Below are positions 12,001 to 24,176 of a DNA stretch of 64,000 nt, in pieces. A program made the position numbers and the translations under genes. Source of the stretch: Gymnopus androsaceus JB14 (lineage: Eukaryota; Basidiomycota; Agaricomycetes; Agaricales; Omphalotaceae); the NCBI GenBank assembly GCA_009733575.1, contig ML769383.1, forward strand, positions 310,001 through 374,000, in the 5' to 3' direction. Each line of letters opens with the position of its first letter. Position 1 is the first letter of the stretch. The notes under the pieces were generated by a model. It was not told where the DNA came from. It worked only from the letters and a program-made list of their open reading frames with translations, and made no database searches.

Positions 12001-12310
12001 AATGGGTCGGAGGAGGACCAAGCCATGGTTCGTTTCAGTGTACCTTGCTCCATCTATTCGCATTCATCCTTTGACCACAGGCTGCCCTCAAATGTTCTAC
12101 CTGTAATAACAGCTTTCGTGATACTGTCCTGACGAAATGCTCTCATAGTATGTTATATTCCTTCATTACCCTCTTATAACATTACTGAGACGGAGGTTAG
12201 CATTCTGTAGGCCGTGTGTGGATGCAAGAATATCGTCACGGCAGCGCAAATGTCCTGCTTGCAACGTAGGCTTTGCTCAGTCCGAGGTACTAAGAATATT
12301 TTTGCAGTAG
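9070..12310 (+). CDS. BRE1: Histone H2B E3 ubiquitin ligase BRE1
   Basis: This RING-type ligase works with Rad6 to monoubiquitinate histone H2B during transcription. There are sixteen exons: 9070-9222, 9272-9415, 9462-9555, 9602-9774, 9834-10043, 10116-10250, 10302-10481, 10531-10710, 10761-10906, 10959-11220, 11271-11399, 11455-11604, 11654-11788, 11845-12027, 12081-12147, 12201-12310, giving 816 aa. The N-terminus (METRKRSHSVEDD) and almost the whole length are charged coiled coil. The last two exons encode a complete C3HC4 RING: KCSTCNNSFRD, TKCSHTFCRPCV, RQRKCPACN. The gene ends shortly after, as in the family. All 16 exons keep frame, in contrast to several neighbours. It starts 96 bp downstream of the DAL gene. 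Confidence 0.95.
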
Positions 12311-12535
12311 AGTCTAGTCCATCCGAGGTTATCTTAACTTTATTCTATCATATCATTACTCTCCCTTCAGAATCACGATGATACTTAGCACCCGCGGATT
12401 AGTGTTTGTAGAGCGGATCACTAGCAACTACCATGTATTACAAGTATTCCTCATTTTGCATTAATGAATCTAGTAATTGGGAGCGAACTGCCCACACCAT
12501 CCTGATCCTCGTAGCACTGGATGATAGCCCAGGTC

Positions 12536-13780
12536 TCAACGCTTGACCCAAGTATACTGAAGTGAAGACACGGTAAGGGAAAGTGAAAATCGGAAGATAG
12601 ACGAAGCACATACCGCCTTGCGAGCCTTTGCGAGACCAGTTTTCTTTCGTTCCACCATACGAGGGTCACGTCTGCAGTAGTTTAGCTGTTTGGTATGATC
12701 AGACAAGGAAGCCAACATCAAGCTGCAAAAGAAACGGACCTCTTTTCAGCACAGTACCTGTCTCCGGGTCATGCGCAAAGACTCCTTTTGCGATACCGTG
12801 TGCTATTGCGCCAGATTGACCAGTAGTACCACCACCACGGACAATAATAAACACGTTGTATTTCCCTAATACACCCGCGAATTTTGAGAGGACGAACTAT
12901 GCGTTCTCGGTCTAGAGGTTGGGGAAAGTATTCGGCGATGGAGAGATTGTTGATTAAGATGGTGGAAGCGGTGACATTCACCGGAGGACGTGAAGGAGTA
13001 TTATCCAAACCAAATGCTTTCTCCACATTCACATCGGAATTTTTGTCCATAAAAGCCCGGCTGAGGGAAAGAAGATGATTCTCCTTGTACAGTCGCGACT
13101 TCCTTCACAGGGATCATCCACACCCGTGCAGTACTTGTCTTCCTCTTTCCGAACGTGTAGGAGCGTCCGTGTTGGTCGAGATGAATGCGTTTCCGTACCC
13201 CTCGAGCCAAATATGCCTCCTTCTTTCCACTCTCGAACATGGTGACAATAGAACCAATTCTTTCGGCAATATCAGGATACCCAGCAGTGGTAGCTATCCG
13301 ATAATATTCGTTGAGTTCGTTGAGAAGAGTTGTCACTCTTCGATACCGAGAAATAGTCATATTAGTCTCAAAGTCTGCTGTCATTTCCTCTGGTGTTTTC
13401 CACACCGTTGGCATTGGTTTCAAGCTCTTTCGAGCGAATTCGGGGAGTGGAAGGAGGTGAAGTCGCTGTAGCGATCCACGGGTTCGAGAAATGGCATTTT
13501 GGAGTTCGAGAATGTTGTCATAATATGAGGGACGAGCTGTATAAAAGCTGGAAGATTCTGGGTGGGATTTTGGTTGATCATCTTCGACTCCCTCGCCGTC
13601 TTCTGGCTCTTCCTCTGCTTCGTCCACGAGAGCGTCTACAGTACTCTCATCGAGTTCTTTCGGTCTGGATGGGTCAAAAGAAGCAAGTTGAGAGGGAGGA
13701 GTAAATGGGCGCGCGATGGCAAAATGTCGGTAGAGAGGTCTGCGTAGAATGGAGCAGACCTGACCTCGGAGAAAGTTCAT
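12536..13780 (-). CDS. MRPS9: Mitochondrial small-subunit ribosomal protein uS9m; frame breaks
   Basis: This is an essential component of the mitochondrial ribosome head. A basic N-terminus (RGQVCSILRRPLYRHFAIAR) looks like a mitochondrial presequence. A fungal-specific region follows, then the S9 core: GKRKTSTARVW, INNLSIAEYFPQP, DRERIVRPLK, the RGGGTTGQSGAIAHGIAK loop, RDPRMVERKKTGLAKARKA, and the C-terminal YTWVKR that reaches the P site. Late exons are 12671-12614 and 12556-12536. Between 13060 and 12740 the frame changes three times: at TTTT (13051-13054), at AAAA (12882-12885) and at AAAA (12743-12746), minus-strand reading. Each is explained by one base too many or too few in the run. 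An essential gene with this much conservation is more likely mis-sequenced than dead. It is divergent from CASP with 96 bp between starts. Confidence 0.87.
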
Positions 13781-13876
13781 GCCAACGCGGACTTGAGAGA
13801 GAAAAAAATTAAGTTAGGCGCTGGCATAATTCGTATACGATATAGACGCCCACTTGCTTTTCTGTTTCCGACTGCA

Positions 13877-16743
13877 ATGGCGGACAACTTTTCAGGCGCT
13901 CTCGCGACATGGAGAGGTATTTAATACTTATGCTTTGCGATTTCTTGCTCTGAAATTATCCAGACATCAATCTTTCTGAACTTCAGAAAACCCTGGACGC
14001 GCAAGGCATCGAACTAGTCGACAACCAGAAAGAGAGTCTTGTGGGGCGTAAAGGACTCGCGGACCAGACTAAAGGTGCGCTATATGATATTTTAGCGTCC
14101 TTGAAGTCCAATATATGCTATAGAGTTTAAGAGAATCCCCGACGAAGAGAAACTGACTGCATTCAAGGGTCTACTCAAAGGTATGTCCTCCGGAATTATA
14201 TGTTGTATGGAAATGAACATGTTACCTTCGTAGCATACCAAACGGAAATCGACAACTTGACAAAGAGATGTAAAACGTCCGAGAATGCTTTCCTGAATGT
14301 CTACAAAGTCCTGGCCGAGCTCCCGACCCTTACCCATTTCTCGAAGCCGCTGTGGTACGTCAGAGGCAGATGTTATCCAGCTTGGATTCTCAACTCTCTT
14401 AGGACCAAGCTGTCAAGGCTTCCGAGATTCGTGACCTCGAAGCAGAGCTTCGCAAAGCACGAGACGAGAACGCTGAGCTCCGTAAACGTGGCAATGAACT
14501 GTCCAATGTAGAGGCCGCTCGGAAAAAAGCAGAGACAAAAGCCGAGCAAGTGGAACAGAAGGTGTGTGTAAATACGTGTTTGCTGCTGGTCTTTACTTAC
14601 TGGTGCTGAAGATGGAGGAAATGATACAAGAACGAGTAGCGCAAAAGGAGAACGAACTTAATGCAACTTATGACGAAAAGCTTCGCAACTACGAAGACCG
14701 GTACTACATCTTTTTCGCTTATTGGCTTGCACATATTCATAAACCTCCAGCGAGCAGGATCTCCAACGCCAATTATCTTTAACCAAGAACCAATTGCGGG
14801 ACCTTCGGGTATCTAATGAATCAAACCAGGCCAAATTGTTGGACCATAGTCAACGTCAAGGTCAAATTACCTCTACTCGTGACAATTTCCTGCTCTAATA
14901 ACGCTATTCAGACCAGGAAGTCGTAGAAAAGTTGGCAGAGGTGGATATGATTGTGGCAGACCTCGAACGAGCCAATAGTCGCGTTGCTGCCCTGGAGCGA
15001 CGTAACGTACGTGTCTTCTCTATGAACAATGTTTGTTCATCTTCCTTAGAATTGATCAGGAAATTCTTCGCGCCGAAACCGAAACTATGCGTAGTGGTGC
15101 CGAGTCCTCGGAAAGGCAAGTTTGACGTTCATCCTAAATGATTGGTTCTTATAGCTATCGTAGAGTGAAATCATTAAACGCGCAAGTAGCAAACCTCGAA
15201 GCTGAAACGGAACGAATGTCGCGTGCATTGGACACGCAAAAAGCCGCCACCTCCGAAGTGGAATCCTCGTTGTACAAGAAGATCGACGATATTTCCAAAG
15301 ACCTACAGCGCAAGGTGAGGGTAATCTAGCTTCAAATATCGAGATATGCTAATCCCATTTGTGCTCTAGGTAGCAGAGGTGGACCAGCTCAAACAGCGTT
15401 TAAAACAATACAATGACTACGACGAGATCAAACGAGAGTTGGAGATTATGAAGGTACATTTTACTATCCATGTTCCATTGAAGTTGATTCGAACTTGTGC
15501 GCAGTATGTAGAGTTTGCAGGATTTGAAGATGACACAGATGGGGATTATCCAACGACCGAGGGCTATGATGTTGGGGTCCAACTTCCTAACCCCAACGCG
15601 GATAAGGCCAATGCCCAACAAGGGAAATCTTTGGAGGCTCTCTTGGCTACCAAGAACAAGAGACTCTTGGAGGAATTGACCAAGTTCAGGGTATGTAGTT
15701 TGATTCTTTTCCGTTGTCCTCTAATCAACAAAAATTTAGATTCTACATGGCGAGTTGGAAGCTTCTCTTGAACTAGCACAAGAACAACTCAGCTCTACAC
15801 GTTCGGACCTTGAGAAACAAAAGAGTCTAAATGAGAACCTGGAGAACGACCTATTATCTTTAAACAAACCCAATGGCGATGTCACTCCGTCAGGGTCTTC
15901 CGACGTTTTAGCTGACCTGGAACTGGGCAAAAAACCCGTCCGTACTGTTCGTTATAATCTGTGTATTTCCTCATTGACCACAACTCCAGGAATCTTCAGC
16001 CAGAGGCACTCCAATCCCTTTCGCTTCCTCCGCAGACACTTCCATACTTCCGATTGTCACCAGTCAGCGTGACCGATTCCGTCAGAGAAACGCGGAACTC
16101 GAAGAGGTGCTCATTTCTGGTTTTAGTTCGTTCAACGCTCCTTGCTCATTTCTGTGAATTTGATAGGAACTCCGAAAACAATTCCAGACAATGACTGAGC
16201 TCCGAGCGGAAATGAAAAACCTCCAGTCTGATAATTTGAAGCTATACGAGAAGGTACGGTATATGCAGAGCTATCGGGAAGAGGCTGGTGCCCGTCCAGT
16301 GACGACTCAGCTGGACCCTCTCCCAGCACCTGCAGGCGCTGCTGACGATATGAGCATATATCGCGCTCGTTATGAGGCCAACATAAATCCATTTGAGGCA
16401 TTCAGAGGCCGAGTAAGCTCGTATCCGTTTTTTTCCTTTAGTCGCTCGACTGACTCCATATTACAGGAGGCAACAAGAGCAATCCAAAACCTTGAACCCA
16501 GTGGAACGAGGGGTGCTCATTCTTACACGGACGATCCTAGGCAATCGACGTGCAAGGACTTTTTTCATCTTTTATGCCTTGGCATTGCACCTACTCGTTA
16601 TGTACACTACATATGAACTGGGTACCTCGTCCGAGTCGCCAGTTACAAAGGCAGCCATACTAATAGCCCATGAGGTTTTCTGTTATATATTTGCTTGTAC
16701 ACTACGATATAAATTAGGACCATGCATATGTAAGTACATGTAG
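13877..16743 (+). CDS. COY1: Golgi coiled-coil membrane protein CASP (Coy1 family); frame breaks
   Basis: This is a tail-anchored golgin of the CASP/Coy1 family acting in intra-Golgi retrograde traffic. Sixteen exons span 13877-16743 (first 13877-13916, last 16467-16743), for about 701 aa after correction. The N-terminus (WRDINLSELQKTLD, IELVDNQKESLVGRKGLAD) and the long coiled coil match the family. SILPIVTSQRDRFRQRNAELEE precedes the conserved C-terminal block NPFEAFRGRE, NLNPVERG, RRARTFFIFYALALHLLVMYTTY, whose last part is the transmembrane anchor. The intron 15116-15154 uses a GC donor (AG|GCAAGT). Three single-base frame breaks occur: one C short near 14322-14324, one base short near 16031-16045, one extra base near 16492-16493. 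Its stop abuts the TFB1 stop. Confidence 0.88.
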
Positions 16744-19064
16744 TTAATACGTTATCAAGATATGGTTTACGGGCGTGGACCTGGTGTCTTTTTGCTGCGA
16801 TGGAAAAGTGAGAGCGCGATCGACAGCATTTAGCAGAGGTTGCATTGCAACTTCGACCCGACTTGGGTCCACCCCATGTTGCTGAGCAGTCTGTTTGAGC
16901 GCTGCTACTTTCTCGTGAGTTTTGGATAGATAGCCAATCATTTTCGCGGCTTTCGTTGCTCTTTGAGCTGGAGTGATCAAGGTGAGAGTCGGTCCATCAG
17001 ACATTGGTGGAGAAGTCGATGTCCAAAAATGTCGGAGAAATTCATTCGCTGCAGTCTGGCAGGATCGCATCTGTCTAAAGAGGCCTTCAGGGATTTCGTC
17101 TATGGAGGAAGTGAGGCACTGGACAAGCTAAAAGTACGTTGGACTCACTTTTCCTTGCTTTCACGTCAAGTCGAGCATGCACATTCTGCGTCATCGAGAG
17201 CAGTGCAGCGTCATAAGGCTTGCGTTCAACTTTGAGCTTTTAGCGGAAGTTCAGTCAGTCAATGGTAGGAGCAGTAAGAGAAACATAAGAACCTGGGCAA
17301 GATTTGCGTCCCATTGCTGTAAATCAACCAAGTTGCTTTGTAGGATCGATTTTATATCCAGTCTCTATGTTCGATGTTAGTCTTATCCTATAGACCTAGA
17401 GGTTCCGCACATTACCTCTTTCAATGTATCCTCCTCTTGAGCATCTTTCATTCGAGCTTCGAAATACCGTTGTCTATCTTGCATTTCAAGCGTTATCCCG
17501 GTGAATGCTTCGGGATTATGCAAATCTTCGATATCTATGCCTTCAATCTCGCGCTGTAAAGAAATTATGAGGGCGATTTGGATGACACAGCTAGGTTAAC
17601 GAACCTCGTCAGTGTTCTTTCGTGGTCTTTTTGCGGACGGTCCTTCGCCTCTGTACTAAAATGTCAGTACATCAAATGTGAATTGTATCAAGGACTTGCA
17701 ATGCCGAGTTCAGTAGTCTCTCTGAATGCTCGTTGAATTTCCGAATCAAAGGCAGAGCGCCTCGTTGTCTTCCAGCTTGCATAGTGATATCTTGCTCATT
17801 ACCAGTCTACAAACGCCAAAAGCGGGTGAGACTAGAGTTGCCGGAGAAGAATGTGTTAGAATACTTCTTCGTGATCCTCTCGGGTAGCCCCAAGGTCAAC
17901 AAATAGTTCTACTTCATCATCCCTTTGGCGTCGAGGCTCGAGTTCTGCTCACATATACAAGTGATGAACTCGGAAAAAGGAGTTGGAACAGATGGATTGG
18001 ACGAACCGTCGTCATCTTTCTCCAGATACTTGTCGAATATTGGGTCGTCTTTGACCACATGCTGAGCTGCAGCGGATCGGATAGATGCACGGTGGGCGTT
18101 GAACAACTTAGAGGAAAAGTAACGCGTCCAGAATTCGATTTCGGATAGCTTTGTTTCCATATGAATGCATGTTATTATATTGTAAAGACGGAATAACGCC
18201 GAATACCTTGGAAGGAACCGTCTCACTATATGCTTTCGCTACCACAGGATATTGTTCGAATGTCTCGGATATAAGCTGAGGCGTCAGTTGGATGACACCA
18301 TCCACCGTACCAGTGCGTGGGTCCACCAGCACACCGGATTTGCCTTTGCGCTGTGAGTCTTGAGCTACTTGAGCATATATCAGATGCTAAGGACCACATT
18401 AGATGGATTTAGGTATAAGCAAGATAAAGCACACCTCTCGACCTTCCCAAAACTCTGCTTCACTTATATGACCACCAACCACTAGTTCACGGTGCAACGC
18501 GGCCAAATCAGGATTATGCATAAACACATTCTTTCTATGACGGAAATCTGCTGAAGGGTCGGTCCCAGGGATTATTGGAGTCGCGCGCAAGCCATCGCTT
18601 GAGGTTGAAGCAGCTCTAGAAGTTGACGGGCGTGAAGATATAAGCCCAGGTTTCGGTAATAGGGCAGCAGAAGGTGTTGGGGTAGGAGCTTCTGTCGTTT
18701 TGCGGTTACGACTGATGATGGTCGTAAGTTCTGCTTTGAACTTTTCGCGTTCGCCGAGTGCCACAGGATTGGGTGAAATAAAGGTAAAATTGTGACCATT
18801 CTCGTCTCCAAATTGAGCAATCTTCAGCTTTACTTGAGCTGCGCCTTCCTTGCTACAAAACAATGCTAGTTTTGGAGCCAAAAGCTGTTAGAGTCACAAG
18901 AATGAAAGGTGTAGATGAGACTAACACGAAGTTTCAGCATGAGGAACGCGAACAGATGGTATTTTCTGGCCATTCTGAGTCCATTGGAGGTGGGTGTCTG
19001 TGAGTTCCAAGACTCCTGGGGTTTTTTTGTAGATAACCTTGGCCGTACACACTGTGGTAGGCAT
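16744..19064 (-). CDS. TFB1: TFIIH core subunit p62/TFB1; frame breaks
   Basis: This is a general transcription and nucleotide-excision-repair factor subunit. Exons (minus) include 19064-18928, 18865-18435, 18386-18207, 18148-18007, 17944-17865, 17806-17700, 17650-17605, 17553-17416, about 17363-17293, 17236-17149 and 17127-16744. The N-terminal PH-type domain (VIYKKTPGVLELTD, QKIPSVRVPHA) recruits partners. Two BSD domains follow (AEFWEGRE; EIEFWTRYFSSKLF), then FVDLGATREDHEE and the C-terminal helix SCQTAANEFLRHFW. The intron 17699-17651 has a GC donor (GCAAGT). Frame problems are seen at the exon 1/2 join, at 17326-17330 (one extra G, minus reading) and at AAAA 17149-17152. It is divergent from ILS1 with 278 bp between starts. 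Confidence 0.9.
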
Positions 19065-19342
19065 TCAAGAGTAACCAGTCACGTTTGTTAGTAGCCCATT
19101 AAATAAGCGCCGGCTTCAGTGCTTCTTGAAGCTGGTGCTATTTTCTGTACTGTATTTTGAATAGTATTATTAGTCTGTGCTTGTCTCATTCACCCTCGAC
19201 ACATTGAGTCAGTTAGAGTCAATTGCTAGTTTATTTATTTATTTACTATAAGACAAGTAGATTGGCGCTTGTAAATCTCGAGTCACAAATCTTGTCCTCT
19301 TTCCTTTCACTCATCACTGATCAGTACCCTGCACTATCCAGA

Positions 19343-22300
19343 ATGTCGTTTGCACCTCACGACAGTCAGTACTAATTGCGATGCTCCCCCATCTTTCTAA
19401 TCGAAAGCCATCTAGTTTCTGTCCCTTTTGATTTCCCAAAAGAAGAGGAAAAAATCATCGCATTTTGGAGAGAGATCGACGCGTTTCAAACTAGTTTGAA
19501 GCTCTCCGAGGGACGACCAGAATACACTTTCTTCGATGGTCCTCCATTCGCCACTGGTCTGCCCCATTATGGTCATTTGCTAGCTGGAACTATCAAGGCA
19601 TGTCCATTCATATCAAGCGCGCTCTCGGCATCTGATCTCCTGGATTGTTCAGGACATCGTAACTCGCCATGCATCTTCCAGCGGCTTCCATGTATCTCGC
19701 AGATTTGGTTGGGACACCCATGGGCTTCCCGTAGAGCACGAAATCGATAAAAAGTTGGGCATCACTGGAAAAAGCGACGTTATGGCCATGGGTATCGACA
19801 AATACAACGCAGAGTGTCGGAGTATTGTGATGCGATATTCCAGCGAATGGAGAACTACCGTGGAACGAATGGGTCGATGGATCGATTTCGATAATGATTA
19901 CAAGACTCTCAACATCACTTTCATGGAATCAGTGTGGTGGGCCTTTAGTGAGCTCTTCAAAAAAGGGATGGTGTATCAAGGACTACGTGTCATGCCTTAC
20001 TCGACTGGATTAACGACGCCATTGTCCAACTTTGAGGCAGGATTAGATTACAGAGATGTTAATGACCCAGCTGGTTCGTATATCTATCTTCTTCCGTGCA
20101 TATCATTCTTTTATAACGCTTTCTGCAGTCACGGTCGCTTTCCCCTTGGTAGATGACCCAGAAACATCAATGCTTGCCTGGACGACAACACCTTGGACAT
20201 TACCTTCCAACCTTGCTTTATGTGTCCACCCAGATTTTACCTACATCAAGATTCACGATGATGAAAAAGATCAAAACTTCATTTTACACGAAAATCTACT
20301 CTCGACCCTTTACAAGGATCCAAAGAAAGCCAAGTTCAAAAAAATTGGGCAATTTCAGGGCTCCGATATGAAAGGCTGGAGATACGTTCCACTTTTCGAG
20401 TACTTCACAGAACAGGTAAATATCAAAATCACCTTGTCTTGCCTTCTTTTTCAAGCTTCTTTCAGTTCGAAGATAAAGCGTTCCGGGTCGTAGTAGATAC
20501 CTATGTCACTGCGTCCGATGGTACAGGTATCGTCCACCAGGCTCCTGCGTTCGGTGAGGATGATCACCGTATCGCTATCGCAAATGGCGTCCTACGTCCA
20601 GATGAAATGCCACCATGTCCCGTTGATGACAAGGGCAATTTCACCAAGGAAGTTTCCGACTTTGCAGGAGAAAACTTCAAGGCAAGCGAATACATTCTCG
20701 AAACATTGTCCTTCATTTTAAAGATATATCATAGGCCGCGGATAGCAAAATTCAAAAGATGCTGAAAGCTAAAGGTCGTCTGATCGTGCAATCCACTTGC
20801 AAACACTCTTATCCTTTCTGTTGGAGGTACGTGTACTAGCTACTCCGTGGACGTTTGCTCACTTGTGAAGCAAGGTCAAAAACGCCTCTAATGTACCGTG
20901 CAATCCCCGCGTGGTTCGTCAAAGTAACGCCCATCGTGGATGAACTAGTCAATAACAATGCTCGGACCCGATGGTGAGTAGATCACTCTATTCTTACAAA
21001 CGAATGCAAACTCGTTGTAGGGTACCTCAGAGCGTCGGTGACGGTCGATTCGGAAACTGGCTAGCGTCAGCTCGAGACTGGAACATCTCGCGGAATCGAT
21101 ACTGGGGAACACCTATTCCCTTGTGGGTTAGCGATGATATGGAAGAAGTACTGTCGTTTTTCTTTTCTAGAATCTGGCTCCTCATCTATCTTTCAGGTTG
21201 TTGCTGTCGGTTCGGTTGAAGAATTGGAGACGTTATCCGGTGTGAAGGGAATAACGGATCTCCATAGGGAGAGCATTGACAACATCACCATCCCTTCACG
21301 TCAAGGGAAAGGAAACCTCAAGCGTATCGAAGAAGTGTTTGACTGCTGGTTCGAGTCTGGAAGGTGGGTGCAGTTTGACTATAATGACCGATTGTGGCTT
21401 ACACCTCCACAGCATGCCATATGCACAGCAGCACTATCCTTTCGAAAACAAGGATGTTTTCGCCAAGGGATTCCCTGGAGACTTTGTTTGCGAAGGTATA
21501 GATCAAACTCGTGGATGGTTCTATACCCTTCTCGTGCTGTCGACACATCTGTTCGGAGTCGCACCATGGAAGAATCTCATTGTAACAGGCCTGGTACTTG
21601 CTGCGTAAGTACCGAAACGTCTCCAAAGCCGGAATGTGAGCTGACTAGTAAACAGAGACGGCAAGAAAATGAGCAAAAGTCTTAAAAACTACCCTGATCC
21701 TACTCTTATCATCGACAAGTATGGAGCCGACGCTACCAGGTAAATTATTTCATGATATAGTGGAACATAGATTGACGAGTATCTGTGTAGGATGTATCTC
21801 GTCAACTCCCCGATTGTTCGCGGAGACAACTTGAGATTCCGAGAAGAGGGTGTCAAGGACGTTATCTCCCGAGTCCTCCTTCCATGGCTCAACTCTTTCC
21901 GCTTCTTCCTCGGTCACGTCGCCATCTTGAAGAAGGCGACAGGTATCGACTTCAAGTATGACCCTCATGCTCCTCTTCCCAACAATGTCATGGATCGATG
22001 GGTCTTGGCCCGTTGCCAGTCCTTGATTTTGCTCGTGAGACAAGAGATGGCTGCTTATAGATTATATACCATCATCCCTCGTCTACTGGACTTGATCGAC
22101 GAGCTTACAAACTGGTACATTCGATTCAACCGAAAACGGTTCAAGGGCGAAGATGGAAAGCAAGATACAGTCTCGGCGCTGAATACCCTTTTCGAGACTT
22201 TGTTCACTCTGTGCTTGACTATGGTAAGAGCTTTATCCACGTTCTGGATAACCAACTCATGTACGACTTGTGATATAGTCCTCCTACACTCCCTTCTTCA

Positions 22301-23251
22301 CGGAGAACATCTACCAGACTCTGCGTCAGTATATTCCGGAAGACCCAAAGGCAAGCGATACCCGATCGGTGCACTTCCTTCGCTTCCCGGAAGTGAAGGA
22401 AGGAGTACTTTGATGTCGATATCGAGCGCCAGGTAGCGCGTATGCAGACTGTCATCGAGTTGTCAAGGAATATCCGAGAGAAAAATAACCTTTCGCTCAA
22501 GGTTCGTATTTTGTTCTCTTTGCAATCGTCAGTTTTTGAAACTCATCATCTCCACCAGACACCTTTGAAGGAGCTTTTGGTGTTCCACACGGATGAGCAG
22601 TATCTTTCCGACATTCGACCGCTACAGCGATACATAGAGTCAGAGCTTAACGTTCGCGATATTGTCTTCAGCTCTGACGAGGCATTATCTGGAGTGCACT
22701 ATCGTGCTGTCGCCGACTGGGGCGTTCTTGGCAAGAAGCTACGAAAGGACATCGGGCGGGTTAAGAAGGCCTTACCTGACGTCTCCTCTGATACAGTCAA
22801 GGAATACATCAGCACTGGTAAGATGGATGTAGATGGCATCGCTCTAGTGGAAGGTGATCTCACTGTCCAGCGTTACCTCGAGCTTCCGTCATCGGAGGTT
22901 GGTCAGTACGGGACACATACGGATAATGATGTTGTCGTCCGACTCGATATCCAGATCCACGCAGATCTTCAGGGCGAATGGCTTGTACGAGAACTCACCA
23001 ACCGTGTCCAAAAGCTGCGCAAAAAGGCCGGGCTGCAAGCTACTGATGATGTAGAGGTGTATTATTCATTCCAAGACCAGCAGTCGGCTGGGGACCTGCT
23101 TGATGCTATGAAGCAGTATTCGGACTTGATCCACAGGACGGTGGGGAATGTGCCCGTCGATGAGAAGGAACGGAAATCTGGGACGGAGCTCATTCGAGAA
23201 GAGCAGGAGATTGCAGATGTTAAATTCATGTTGGCATTAGTGAAGTTGTAG
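19343..23251 (+). CDS. ILS1: Cytoplasmic isoleucyl-tRNA synthetase
   Basis: This class-I synthetase charges tRNA-Ile in the cytosol. Fourteen exons: 19343-19364, 19416-19597, 19653-20073, 20129-20415, 20466-20681, 20735-20826, 20875-20973, 21021-21147, 21197-21363, 21413-21604, 21656-21739, 21791-22223, 22279-22501, 22559-23251; about 1078 aa. Motifs in order are [13 protein letters not shown] (HIGH element), the editing-domain [16 protein letters not shown] and [29 protein letters not shown], and [10 protein letters not shown] (KMSKS). The anticodon-binding C-terminal region follows. Two introns (19598-19652 and 20682-20734) need GC donors. One extra G near 22399-22404 breaks the frame at [13 protein letters not shown]. 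The gene is essential, so an error is likely. Confidence 0.95.
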
Positions 23252-23315
23252 AGGTTATTGTATTTTTACATCTAGTGCTACAAATTGTTATAGTTACATG
23301 CAAGTTTGAGGAACA

Positions 23316-24089
23316 TTACTTTTTGGACGACCCGAAACCTCCAAAGCCCATCAACTGGGCCATCTCGTCATTCTGTGAATTATTGACTAGCTCGTTGGCA
23401 AGTGCGCGTTCCTTTTCGGCCTTCTTCTTTGCCTTCTTCTCCTCGCGTATCGCAGCTTCCTTGGCTCTGACTTCAGCCAAGCGCTGGTCGAAATCATACG
23501 CTTTGGCATTGGTTGCTTCTTTCGTCTTTTCTCGGAGAAGGGCAATTCGTGTGCGAACCTGTTCTAGAGTTGATCGCTCTAGACGAGTGGTTTGTCCTAT
23601 TGCTCTCAAATCTGCCAGAATATCCGTGAGACTAAATAAAGACGGGATGAATTGTACGCACGAGCACGACTATTAATATGGTCGAGATAACCAGTAGTAT
23701 CTTTGTACGTTCGATTACAAGTCTCACAGAAGAAACCCGGCTGGCCTGACCCTTTACCGCCAGGATTCTGGACGACCATGGTCTTGTTGAGATTCTTGTC
23801 GAGCTCAAGGTCAGTTTCTCTCCGTTTCATGAGTTCTGTTGGCTTTGGTAGATCCAGTTTAGGCCCTTTTCTCGGTCTCTTTCCTGAGATCTTGTCGATG
23901 AATACAAGAGATTTTAGTGAGAATGCCCGACTCACCTTGCTTCAGACGTTCTTCGTTTTCCTGCATACGTTCCCTCTCCTCTCCATCGCGCTTCTTGGCC
24001 TTTTCCGCATATTCCTCCTTGTCCCATTTCTTCCTAAAGTCTGTGTCGGCCGCTTTTGTGCCATAAGCTCCTCCGCCCTTGTCAGCCAT
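23316..24089 (-). CDS. SNU23: U4/U6.U5 tri-snRNP zinc-finger protein SNU23 (ZMAT2-like)
   Basis: This is a pre-B/B-complex spliceosome protein that sits near the 5' splice site. Exons (minus): 24089-23936, 23883-23662, 23611-23316, giving 223 aa. It starts MADKGGGAYGTK with DTDFRKKWDKEEY, then KRPRKGPKLDL. The single U1-like C2H2 zinc finger is GFFCETCNRTYKDTTGYLDH ending SRAHLRAIG; it spans the exon 2/3 join. A charged helix (RLAEVRAKEAAIREEKKAKK) and a GFGGFGSSKK tail complete it. The second exon uses acceptor ATCTCAG, the only choice that keeps frame with RPRKGPK. It is divergent from ERD1 with 87 bp between starts. No frame breaks were seen. Confidence 0.93.
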
Positions 24090-24176
24090 GACGGTAAGAA
24101 TGCAAAAAAGGGTACGTACACGTGGTCCTATTAGCGTGTCTGCTGCTTTTTCTTTCCTTCTTCCTTTCATGCCGGA

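Noticed and set aside
12536..13780. Mitochondrial uS9 as a pseudogene
   Set aside because: All functional motifs, introns and the C-terminal YTWVKR are intact; only homopolymer-length changes break the frame.
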